Source: Bradyrhizobium sp. AZCC 2176 (GTDB lineage: Bacteria > Pseudomonadota > Alphaproteobacteria > Rhizobiales > Xanthobacteraceae). Taken from it: a stretch of 64,000 nt of DNA. The position numbers were made by a program, and so were the translations under genes. Shown here in pieces: positions 36,193 to 43,324 of the stretch; position 1 is the first letter of the stretch, and each line of letters starts with the position of its first letter. Under the pieces are notes generated by a model. That model searched no databases. It worked only from the letters and a program-made list of their open reading frames with translations, and was not told where the DNA came from. The DNA is taken from assembly GCF_036924645.1 (NCBI RefSeq), contig NZ_JAZHRX010000001.1, positions 2,232,001 to 2,296,000 on the forward strand. The letters run 5' to 3'.

Positions 36193-37446
36193 CTATGTTA
36201 TCAGCTCCGAATATTCTTGAACGAGAGTACCCTGCGCATTTGCTGATGACTCCTCGAAGGCTCGCGTGACCTTTTGCATCTCATCGATCATAAAATCGAT
36301 GAGCTTGGCATCATGAATGCCCAGGTCACGCAGGCGAAACAGGATCTGTAGAGATTTCTGAACCCAGAGTAGCGCTAGCATGATGGTAGTTCGCTTGCGG
36401 CCGTCCTTGCTCGCGACCTTCGTCGGACCGAGTCCGACAACATACTTCATGCAAAGCACATATAGCCTCACCATCAAGTCTGCGTCAGAGTTTGCGGCTG
36501 CGCGACCGAACTTGAGCCGCTTCCTCGGATTGGAAAAGTACTTGAATTCACCCTCAGCATTCGAAATGAGCTGAGTTTGAAAGACTCGATTGAGGTGAGT
36601 GGGTTTGCTGAGGCGAGGAATATGTCTTAGTCGTCCGATTGTTCTCTGGTTCAAATATGTTTCCCAACGTCCATCAAAGAGGGAAGCTTCTCCAGGCCAG
36701 AACGCCGCTTGGGCTATTATCGTCGCGCCAGAAACATTGAATTCGCCCCAGTCCTGGCTGAGTTGGTAGTTTCCACCGCGGACATCGGCGAGCACTGTGT
36801 TGAAATCGCCCTCGGCAAAGTACAGTTCATCGGCATAGGGCATGCCTGCAAAGCGGGAGATAAACACATCGAACGACATCGAGATGATGCGGACGTTGTT
36901 CACTCGAAGATACATGCCGAACTGACTTGTCCGGAATACATTGTTGTCCAAACCGCCAAACCCGAAACCCTTAGTATTGTCTTTGGGGTCTACGCTAATG
37001 ATTGCAATGCGATCCTTGCTGCCAAGACGCTGATCAATTCGAAATTTGGGTTGGAAGAACTCCTTGTGGAGGGTGTTGAATGCGAGCCATAGCCCGATTC
37101 GGATTTTGTCGAGCCAGTCCAGCAGATGATAGCATTGCGATACTTGGAGCGATCTTCCGCCGAAGAGAGCGTCCATGGCAGTCTTGGCTCTAGCCTCCAG
37201 CTTCGTGCCATACGATTCGTTGCAGGGCCTGCACGCTGGGAAGTGAAAGGTAGATGCCGGGCGAATGATATCGATGCCGGAAGTCGGGTCAGTCTCGATC
37301 TTGATGAGCCTGTTTGGGTCGCCTGTCGCCCTGAGCATCCACATTGGCAGGACATGCTCTTTTGATCGATCCGCTTTTCCCGAGGGCTTGCCGCAGAACA
37401 CGCAATTCGACCAGCCCGGATCGCTTCCCCATGATTTTCGCGTCAT
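36193..37446 (-). CDS. HNH-like (treble-clef) protein paired with an XRE regulator
   Basis: This is a 417-residue protein. Its N-terminus holds a treble-clef/HNH-type motif: CVFCGKPSGKADRSKEHVLP, then FPACRPCNESYGTKLE, giving two Cys pairs and the E-H-V-L-P that places a His before the second Cys pair. The long remainder is alpha/beta with no motif I recognise. It follows the XRE gene by three bases on the same strand. An endonuclease effector controlled by its partner is a reasonable reading, but not shown. It is convergent with zorD. Confidence 0.7.
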   Translation of the reverse strand: MTRKSWGSDPGWSNCVFCGKPSGKADRSKEHVLPMWMLRATGDPNRLIKIETDPTSGIDIIRPASTFHFPACRPCNESYGTKLEARAKTAMDALFGGRSLQVSQCYHLLDWLDKIRIGLWLAFNTLHKEFFQPKFRIDQRLGSKDRIAIISVDPKDNTKGFGFGGLDNNVFRTSQFGMYLRVNNVRIISMSFDVFISRFAGMPYADELYFAEGDFNTVLADVRGGNYQLSQDWGEFNVSGATIIAQAAFWPGEASLFDGRWETYLNQRTIGRLRHIPRLSKPTHLNRVFQTQLISNAEGEFKYFSNPRKRLKFGRAAANSDADLMVRLYVLCMKYVVGLGPTKVASKDGRKRTTIMLALLWVQKSLQILFRLRDLGIHDAKLIDFMIDEMQKVTRAFEESSANAQGTLVQEYSELIT

Positions 37447-37449
37447 AGT

Positions 37450-37722
37450 CTAATCGGCTTTTCTTCTTCTCACGCCCTCCCCCGTTGCTTCGCCAGGGAA
37501 AATGAATTCGACACCTTCCGCTTCAAATGTCTCTTGAAGAGTGTCCAGAACCCGGAGGCGGCGAGGGTCGCGGGAAGAGCCAGCATCTTCTTCCACTTTC
37601 GACACCGTCCGCTGGTTCAGCTTCGCTTTCTCTGCGAGATCCGCCTGGCTGAGACCCAATAGACCTCGCGCGGCCCGGATCATGGCCGGCGAAATTAGGT
37701 CGCGCTCTGGCGTATCGGTCAA
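37450..37722 (-). CDS. XRE-family helix-turn-helix regulator
   Basis: This 90-residue protein contains a Cro/C1-type HTH: LLGLSQADLAEKAKLNQRTV with SKVEED, then a short beta tail (EGVEFIFPGE) common in small XRE regulators. It is the first gene of a two-gene unit with the HNH-like protein and is divergent from another HNH gene. It may repress one or both promoters in the gap upstream. Confidence 0.85.
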   Translation of the reverse strand: MTDTPERDLISPAMIRAARGLLGLSQADLAEKAKLNQRTVSKVEEDAGSSRDPRRLRVLDTLQETFEAEGVEFIFPGEATGEGVRRRKAD

Positions 37723-37848
37723 AGTGGCCCATGCCTTGGGATGATTCCACGTTAACCATACACCAACTTCGTTCCGATTTTAGCACAAAGCTGTGGAAAA
37801 CTTCGGCACTTCGTGCTATTTTATGATCGAAGTGTATCGGAGTGTTAA
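37723..37848. promoter_or_regulatory. Divergent promoter region, XRE unit / HNH operon
   Basis: This AT-richer gap holds several short inverted repeats: TAGCAC at 37781 facing GTGCTA at 37813, CACA-aagc-TGTG at 37784, and GCAC-ttc-GTGC at 37806. They are possible half-sites for the XRE protein. The GGAG at 37839 serves the TTG start of the plus-strand gene. Confidence 0.4.
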
Positions 37849-38163
37849 TTGAGTTACCGAGCTTACATTGCGAGTAATGCGTGGCGAAACAATCCCGCAC
37901 GCCTGAAGGTGCTCGCAGACGCTGACGGCCATTGCCGTCTTTGCCACGCGAAGTCCACGCTGGAAGTCCATCACTCGAACTACGAGCGCCTTGGCTGTGA
38001 GCGGGAAACCGACCTGATCGCCTTGTGCAGGCCATGCCATCGCGAAGTGACGAACTTCCTGCGAGCCCGGCGCTATGCCGCCACGACGCCGCGGCGCGCA
38101 GATGTCCAGCGATTGCGCGACCCTCGCACTCCTCAAACCGATCCGACGACGGGAGCATCGTGA
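37849..38163 (+). CDS. HNH endonuclease, TTG start
   Basis: This 104-residue protein carries a compact HNH domain: CRLCHAKSTLEVHHSNYERL followed by ETDLIALCRPCHRE, with both Cys pairs, the catalytic HH and the third His. TTG is chosen as start because GGAG lies six bases upstream and MSYRAYIASNAWRN then precedes the domain by the usual distance. It is a nuclease of the kind found in mobile elements and next to phage genes. Its stop overlaps the next gene's ATG (TGATG). Confidence 0.82.
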   Translation: MSYRAYIASNAWRNNPARLKVLADADGHCRLCHAKSTLEVHHSNYERLGCERETDLIALCRPCHREVTNFLRARRYAATTPRRADVQRLRDPRTPQTDPTTGAS

Positions 38164-38738
38164 TGAATCGCGAAAGCATGCGTCTCCGCATCACTGGCAC
38201 CAAAAGGTTGATCATGCACAGTGGGCGTTTGGCGGATCCGCTCGACCCGATCACGCAGGACCTGGCGCGATTGACCGCAAAGAGGCCCAAGACCATTGCG
38301 GACCACAAGCAGATTAGCAAAGTTGAATGGTTTGGTGGCCTTTGGTTGCACAACGGTGCGCCATGTATTCCAGCAGAAGCCCTTGCAGCAGCCTTCGTCG
38401 GCGGTGCCAAAGCTCTCAAACGCGGTCCGCAGGCTGCGGCCGGCATTGCCGTCGAGCACGATGGTGTTCTTTCCTATGACGGCCCCACCGACGTCGATCA
38501 GCTCTGGGAGACTGGCAGGTTCGTTTTCCGATGCGCCGTGAAGGTGGGGATCAATGCCAAAACGATGCGCACGCGCCCGTGCTTCAACGAGTGGCAAGCG
38601 GATCTCACGGTCAACTATTTCCCTTCAATCATTGACGGCGAGCACGTGATCCAAGCCCTCGCCATGGCCGGCATCCGTCGTGGACTCGGGGATTGGCGCC
38701 CTCAGAACGGCACCTTCGAAGTGAAGAAGCTCGAGTAA
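38163..38738 (+). CDS. Phage/mobile-element-type protein of unknown function
   Basis: This 191-residue protein begins RLRITGTKRLIMHSGRLADP and continues with KVEWFGGLWLHNGAPCIPAE and RGLGDWRPQNGTFEV. I associate this pattern with proteins of phages and integrative elements but know no function for it. It is co-translated with the HNH gene upstream through a one-base overlap. The protein looks globular, mainly beta, and has no membrane segment or catalytic motif that I can name. Confidence 0.7.
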   Translation: MNRESMRLRITGTKRLIMHSGRLADPLDPITQDLARLTAKRPKTIADHKQISKVEWFGGLWLHNGAPCIPAEALAAAFVGGAKALKRGPQAAAGIAVEHDGVLSYDGPTDVDQLWETGRFVFRCAVKVGINAKTMRTRPCFNEWQADLTVNYFPSIIDGEHVIQALAMAGIRRGLGDWRPQNGTFEVKKLE

Positions 38739-38748
38739 TATTACCGAT

Positions 38749-38797
38749 TGGGCGGGGCGTGGTCCGGCGAGGCATCGCGTGGCCCGGCGTGGCAAGG
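38749..38797. repeat. G-rich degenerate short repeats (GGCGTGG type)
   Basis: Within about 50 bases there are repeated units such as GGGGCGTGG, CCGGCGAGGC, CGCGTGGC and CCGGCGTGGC. Similar runs are common after early genes of temperate phages. No gene spans them. The stretch may form secondary structure in the transcript. Confidence 0.5.
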
Positions 38798-38936
38798 GTG
38801 AAACGACGGCGTGAGCCGCGTTTCCAGATTGTGGGGATGTCGGCGTAGCCGATGTCTCCACTCCAAATCAATCAGAGGAGCACAGCGTGCGGAGACGCTT
38901 CCACGCGAACGGTAGAACATTGCCGTAGGAGTACCA

Positions 38937-39386
38937 ATGGCGAGAAAGCCGAAGACCAAGATCAGGCATGGACGCCCAATGACGACGCCAATCCCTCTGC
39001 CGTCGCATCCCTTGGAATGGTGGCGCACCGAGCATGCCGAATTTTTCAACGGCGCAGCTGTGGTGGCTATGCGTAATGCCCTGGCAACGGTCGTCGTTCT
39101 TGGCGAATCGGGGTGGCGAGCGGCGGCTGCCGGAGACGCACCGGCCGCCATTGGTCTCGCCTTACGGTTGAACCCTCAGCGCTCGACCGGGAACGCATAC
39201 GATCTCATCATGACGGCGCTGGCCGCATGCGCGGCAGACGGAAGCGACGGAGCTGCGCTCGTGCTCTCGCATCTGATGCGCAAGATGCCGAACGCGAGCA
39301 ACACCCACGGGGCGATTGCAACGAGCTGGTTGCTGCGTTCCTTCGCGCAAGTTACCCGCCGTAGTGATCTGGGAGAACCTCTGTGA
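38937..39386 (+). CDS. Protein of unknown function
   Basis: This 149-residue, Ala-rich helical protein has AGGAG seven bases before its ATG, a strong start. The first 15 residues are basic (ARKPKTKIRHGRP). The body contains EWWRTEHAEFFNGAAVVAMR and ends in RSDLGEPL. I do not recognise it. Its stop overlaps the GTG of the metallophosphoesterase gene (GTGA), so the two are translationally coupled. Confidence 0.65.
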   Translation: MARKPKTKIRHGRPMTTPIPLPSHPLEWWRTEHAEFFNGAAVVAMRNALATVVVLGESGWRAAAAGDAPAAIGLALRLNPQRSTGNAYDLIMTALAACAADGSDGAALVLSHLMRKMPNASNTHGAIATSWLLRSFAQVTRRSDLGEPL

Positions 39387-40162
39387 GGCTCCAGATCATG
39401 TCGGACCTCCACACCGGCCGCCCAAGAAATCGGCCGCCGCCGCCTCTTGTGGATGGCGTCGATGTGGTCGTTGTAGCAGGCGACACCCGGGAGGGCCTGG
39501 TGGAGTCAGTCGAGTTGCTGCGCGAAGCCTATCCCAGCCCCGTCACACTCGTCGTAGTGGCGGGCAATCATGAATTTTACTCGCGTGTCTATCGCACCGA
39601 GCTTGCAGCAGGACGCAAGCGTGCGAACGAACTCGGCGTTCATCTGCTTGAGAACGATAGCGTTCAGATCGGCGCGGCCCGGTTCGTGGGCGCGACGCTG
39701 TGGACCGACTACGAGCTCTTTGGGCCGGGACTTCGCCAGCCTGCGATGCGCGCTGCCTATGACACCAAGCGCGATCACAAGAAAATTAAATGGAATCGCG
39801 ACCCATGGCAGAGGTTTCGCCCTCAGGAGGCGAGCCTGCTTCATCAACGTTCCCGACAGTTCATCAACCGTGAGCTATGTCAGCATCATGCAGGCGTCAC
39901 AGTCCTTGTCACGCATCATCCGACCATCATGGAGGCGATAGATCCTCGGGACGAGCGCAGTCTTCTCGCCGCGGCTTACGCATCGAACTTCTCGACGACT
40001 TGGCCGATCGATCTGGCTCCCGATGTTGCCATTTCAGGACACACACATCACGCGATCGATTTTCGCCGTGGCAAGACGCGCTTCATCAGCAATCCACGCG
40101 GATATCCGGGAGAAGCCGCGCATTTCAATCCCGCGTTCACTCTGGATTTGCCGAATGACTGA
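39383..40162 (+). CDS. Calcineurin-like metallophosphoesterase
   Basis: This 259-residue protein has a full set of metallophosphoesterase motifs: QIMSDLHTG, VVVAGDTREG, VVAGNHEFY, VTHHP and ISGHTHH. It starts at a GTG overlapping the previous stop. Such enzymes hydrolyse phosphodiesters, from cyclic nucleotides to nucleic-acid ends. No signal peptide or membrane segment is present. The gene sits in a tight run with an HNH nuclease and an AAA ATPase, which suggests nucleic-acid processing; that is inference. It is unrelated in architecture to the membrane phosphoesterase at 10634. Confidence 0.87.
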   Translation: MRLQIMSDLHTGRPRNRPPPPLVDGVDVVVVAGDTREGLVESVELLREAYPSPVTLVVVAGNHEFYSRVYRTELAAGRKRANELGVHLLENDSVQIGAARFVGATLWTDYELFGPGLRQPAMRAAYDTKRDHKKIKWNRDPWQRFRPQEASLLHQRSRQFINRELCQHHAGVTVLVTHHPTIMEAIDPRDERSLLAAAYASNFSTTWPIDLAPDVAISGHTHHAIDFRRGKTRFISNPRGYPGEAAHFNPAFTLDLPND

Positions 40163-40265
40163 CGAATACGATCCATCCCGCATGGCCGGGGGACCCAACG
40201 GCTACGAGCCTGAGCCAGCTTTCGCCCAGGCAGTATTCTTTTCTCATTCGGTGCATTCATGCTGA
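40155..40265 (+). CDS. Possible 36-residue peptide between two coupled genes
   Basis: An ATG at 40155 overlaps the end of the phosphoesterase gene by eight bases and encodes MTDEYDPSRMAGGPNGYEPE and a short remainder, stopping seven bases into the next gene. The overlaps on both sides suit a coupled small gene, but a peptide this short has little other support. Confidence 0.35.
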   Translation: MTDEYDPSRMAGGPNGYEPEPAFAQAVFFSHSVHSC

Positions 40266-40642
40266 CGCGTTCGTTTCCCTTTCTCGATCCAGCCGACATC
40301 TCGCTCGATCTCTCCCGCCGGTTTCACCTCCTCGCCGACGACTGCGAGCGGCTGCGGCTCAACCGGAACGTTTCGGCGAGACTTCTGGACAGGGCTCCGC
40401 TCCTGCGGGACTGGGTGCCCGTCGCAACGCCGGCAGGCTTGCACTTGGTCGGGCGCGTGGTGGGGCACCCGGTTCTCGGTGATCGCAGGGTGATGACGTC
40501 ACCGCTCTGGTGGGCGGATCCTGATGGCGAATGGGTTCGCACATTGTCGCGGTTTTACCGGCTGGGATCTCCGGCGGATGCGAACGACATTGGCCGCCTG
40601 TTCGATTCGTCTGAAGCCGCCGGTTCGGAGGACGAGGCATGA
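40259..40642 (+). CDS. Protein of unknown function (possibly DUF6634-like)
   Basis: This 127-residue protein has GRVVGHPVLGDRRVMTSPLW followed by WVRTLSRFYRLG, which reminds me of a family annotated DUF6634; that name is from memory and should be checked. No catalytic motif is visible. It overlaps the next gene, an AAA ATPase, by four bases, so it is likely its partner or adaptor. Confidence 0.65.
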   Translation: MLTRSFPFLDPADISLDLSRRFHLLADDCERLRLNRNVSARLLDRAPLLRDWVPVATPAGLHLVGRVVGHPVLGDRRVMTSPLWWADPDGEWVRTLSRFYRLGSPADANDIGRLFDSSEAAGSEDEA

Positions 40643-42207
40643 CCGCTACGGGTGACACCGATGATATCGACCTCCCCGCTGCCGAGGACGATGCGGCATC
40701 GACCGGTGCTGCCGCCGACTCGTCCGATCTGGACAAGCGCCTGCAGGCGCTGCCCCGCCTGCTGCGCTATGCGATGCTCGTTAATCGAGGCGCGCCGCAT
40801 ATCGAGGAGCGGCTGGTTGCCGAAATCAGCCAGCTCTGCCCCGGCCTGCCGCAGACAGTAGCTTGGGCGGTAACATGGAGCGCTGACAACGGGCTTCTAC
40901 TCGCGGCTGAGCTCGACCGGCGAGCCGTCAGCCAGGACGAGCCCGTCCTGCGCAGCCTCTCGGATTGCGTTCGACTGCTGTGCCTTCCTTTACCACATAG
41001 CGCGGACTTGTTTGACGACTATCGCCGGGTCGGGAAGGCGCTGGTCGAAGCGTTCCGAAATGTCTACCGCGAGACTGAGGAAGAGCTGCGCTGCGATCTC
41101 GAAGAATTCACCTATGGCTGGGCGGCCTTGCCCGCCTGCAGCGATCTCGTTTCAAAACATGTCGGCGCTGCTGAAAACGCAACGAGACTCGGTACCCTCA
41201 TGGCAGAGCTCCGGGTCGCTGCCGCCAAGGCGGCGATACGCCGCAAGCTGAAGGAAGAGGAGGCGGAGCGCCGGAAGCTGCAGGAAGCCGAGACCGCGGC
41301 CACAACCCAGCAGCAGGAGCTTCCTGCGGAGCCCGCTCCGGACCATGGCGTCGTCGTGGCGCGCCTCCCGGCGGAGGAGATGAAGAACAGCAAGCTCAAG
41401 GACATCCTCGGACCGTTGAAGTCCGTCATCAACGTCGCCTTGCCACTTATCGAGGCGCCGCCGCTGCACGAGGTGCGCAATGCGCTTCTGTTTGAATTCC
41501 CATACGCTCTTGACGTCACCGATTTCGCTCTCGCCGATCTCGTCGGCCGGACCACCGTTCATCTGCGGCCGCTGCTGCTCGTCGGCGATCCCGGCGGTGG
41601 GAAGAGTCGATTCGCTCGGCGCCTGGGCGAGCTGCTCCGCGTCAACGTCTGGCGCACCGATGCGAGCCGCTCTGATGGCGCGGTGTTCGGCGGCACCGAC
41701 CGCCGCTGGTACTCGGCCGAGCCTTGCCACGCGTTTCTGGCGGTGGCCCAAGGCAAGATCGCCAATCCGCTGATTTTGCTTGATGAACTGGAGAAGGCCC
41801 CGACCCGGTCCGACTACGGACGCCTCTGGGACTGTTTGCTCGGCTTCCTCGAGCCGGAGACCAACGCGCGCTATCCGGATCCGGCGCTGCAGACCAATCT
41901 GGACCTTTCCCATGTCAGTTACGTCGCGACCGCGAATAGTTTGGATCCCCTGCCCCTGCAGATCCGCGACAGGTTTCGCATCGTGAGGTTTCCGAAGCCG
42001 AAGCCGGACGATCTCGACGCTCTCTTGCCAGGCGTGATCGCCGACCTTACCCGCGAACGGAGCGTCAACGAACGATGGGTGCAGCCGCTCGACGGCGTCG
42101 AGCGCCGGATGATTGCCGAGCATTGGCAAGGCGGGTCTGTGCGTCAATTGCGACGCGTCGTTGAGGCTATCCTTAGGGAGAGAGAAATCCGTTCGATCAG
42201 GCACTGA
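40639..42207 (+). CDS. AAA ATPase, Lon-like ATPase domain without protease
   Basis: This is a 522-residue ATPase. The N-terminal 240 residues are helical and include a highly charged coiled coil (KLKEEEAERRKLQEAE) near residues 200-235. The AAA core shows Walker A LLVGDPGGGKSRFARRL near residue 315, Walker B LILLDELEKAP near residue 378, and YVATANSLDPLP followed by RDRFRIV, a sensor and arginine-finger arrangement as in Lon. The chain stops after the lid, with no Ser/Lys protease dyad, so it is a remodeller rather than a protease. It ends the run of coupled genes starting at the HNH gene. Confidence 0.82.
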   Translation: MTATGDTDDIDLPAAEDDAASTGAAADSSDLDKRLQALPRLLRYAMLVNRGAPHIEERLVAEISQLCPGLPQTVAWAVTWSADNGLLLAAELDRRAVSQDEPVLRSLSDCVRLLCLPLPHSADLFDDYRRVGKALVEAFRNVYRETEEELRCDLEEFTYGWAALPACSDLVSKHVGAAENATRLGTLMAELRVAAAKAAIRRKLKEEEAERRKLQEAETAATTQQQELPAEPAPDHGVVVARLPAEEMKNSKLKDILGPLKSVINVALPLIEAPPLHEVRNALLFEFPYALDVTDFALADLVGRTTVHLRPLLLVGDPGGGKSRFARRLGELLRVNVWRTDASRSDGAVFGGTDRRWYSAEPCHAFLAVAQGKIANPLILLDELEKAPTRSDYGRLWDCLLGFLEPETNARYPDPALQTNLDLSHVSYVATANSLDPLPLQIRDRFRIVRFPKPKPDDLDALLPGVIADLTRERSVNERWVQPLDGVERRMIAEHWQGGSVRQLRRVVEAILREREIRSIRH

Positions 42208-42290
42208 TGTGCCGAGGCCAATTAACCATCTTCGACGTGCAAAACTGAGTATGCCTCGATCGCTATTCTGACGGGTGCCGAGGAACTGCC

Positions 42291-42626
42291 ATGACGAGAA
42301 AAACGCCGGTGCAAAGCGCGCGCGTGGAAGCCCGTCCCACCCCCGAATCCTGGGACATGGACGAACTCATGACTCTCAAGGAGGCCGTGGATCTCCACTG
42401 GCCTCAGGGGCCGATCACTGTCGCGACGCTACGCACCGCCATCCGGGACGGTCAACTTGCGGTTTGCGCGATAGCCGGGAAGTTCTTCCTGACGCGCCGC
42501 CTACTGCTCGGCCTGTCCACCGGCCGCGTTTTACCTCGCTCGCGGGAGGCGAGAGCGTCAGATCGGCTTCAAGGCGGCATGACGGAGAACGAGGCCCGGG
42601 CCGTCGCTGGACTGCCACCGCGGTAA
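42291..42626 (+). CDS. Excisionase-like small DNA-binding protein
   Basis: This 111-residue protein contains LMTLKEAVDLHWPQGPITVA then LRTAIRDGQLAVCAIAGKFF, the winged-helix pattern of excisionase/MerR-like DNA-binding domains. GAGGAA precedes the ATG. Its size and its position next to recombinase genes suit a directionality factor, but it could equally be a small regulator. Confidence 0.6.
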   Translation: MTRKTPVQSARVEARPTPESWDMDELMTLKEAVDLHWPQGPITVATLRTAIRDGQLAVCAIAGKFFLTRRLLLGLSTGRVLPRSREARASDRLQGGMTENEARAVAGLPPR

Positions 42627-43324
42627 AGCTGCCGGCACAGCAGCGCTCCCATCCAAAGAGAAGAAACCCGCCGAGACGGTTCAACGACTCGTCCGGCCGG
42701 CGAACAACAGCCCTCCGCCTCGCAGTCTCCATCATCGAAACGGTCGCTCGCCTCTCCGGACGGTAATTACTGCCGTCGACACATTCTCGGGACCTGTTTG
42801 GTTGGACCATCACCGAAGAAGGCGGCCAGTCGCCTCAATCTACGAGACCGACGCGACGGCGCCTCGCGAACGCGAGGCGTATCCCTTGGCTCGACAGAGG
42901 TCGAACACTATCGGTCCATTTCTATGCGGACTCATTCGGCGCTGTGCGCGTGAATTAGTCGGCAATTGATCGGAAAGCCGTCGGCCAAAAAGCCAGCAAT
43001 ACATTGACACGACTGAAAAAAGGTCCAACCCAAATTTGCTCAAGCTCTCCTCGCTGAAATACGGTCCTATTGATTCCAATGCATTTTCATGCGGCCGTAT
43101 GTGGTCTCAGCAAGCCCTAAACCGGCAAATATCGCCCAAATTGTCGGAAATTGATTGGCTCGAAAAAAATTCGAGTAGTATCAGGATACTACCTGTAAGT
43201 CGTTTTCAGGATGTCCGACTAGCCTATTCCTCCATCCCTTCGCCGCGAGAGGCAACACCATATACGTCGGCTTAGGTCATCCGCACGCGCGATCACTTGG
43301 CCGTTGGTCGGCAAGGCCGCGGCC
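42627..43324. other. Non-coding stretch, AT-richer, with palindromes
   Basis: No gene is supported in these 698 bases; short frames on either strand lack starts with ribosome-binding sites and sensible composition. The right half (about 42900-43260) is clearly AT-richer than its flanks. Palindromes at 43159-43192 are listed separately. Confidence 0.5.
43159..43192. promoter_or_regulatory. Two abutting palindromes, possible operator or recombination site
   Basis: CTCGAA-aaaaa-TTCGAG (43159-43175) abuts the perfect 18-base palindrome GTAGTATCAGGATACTAC (43175-43192, two-base centre). Neither has a T-tract, so a terminator is unlikely. They lie about 130 bases beyond the end of the repeat-array gene, a position suitable for an operator or attachment-type site. 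Confidence 0.45.

Noticed and set aside
40639..42207. AAA ATPase as a Lon protease
   Set aside because: The chain ends after the ATPase lid and has no Ser/Lys catalytic protease domain.
42840..43275. Short open frames on both strands (about 79 codons each) in the gap after the excisionase-like gene
   Set aside because: They overlap each other on opposite strands, lack ribosome-binding sites and fall in AT-rich palindromic DNA.
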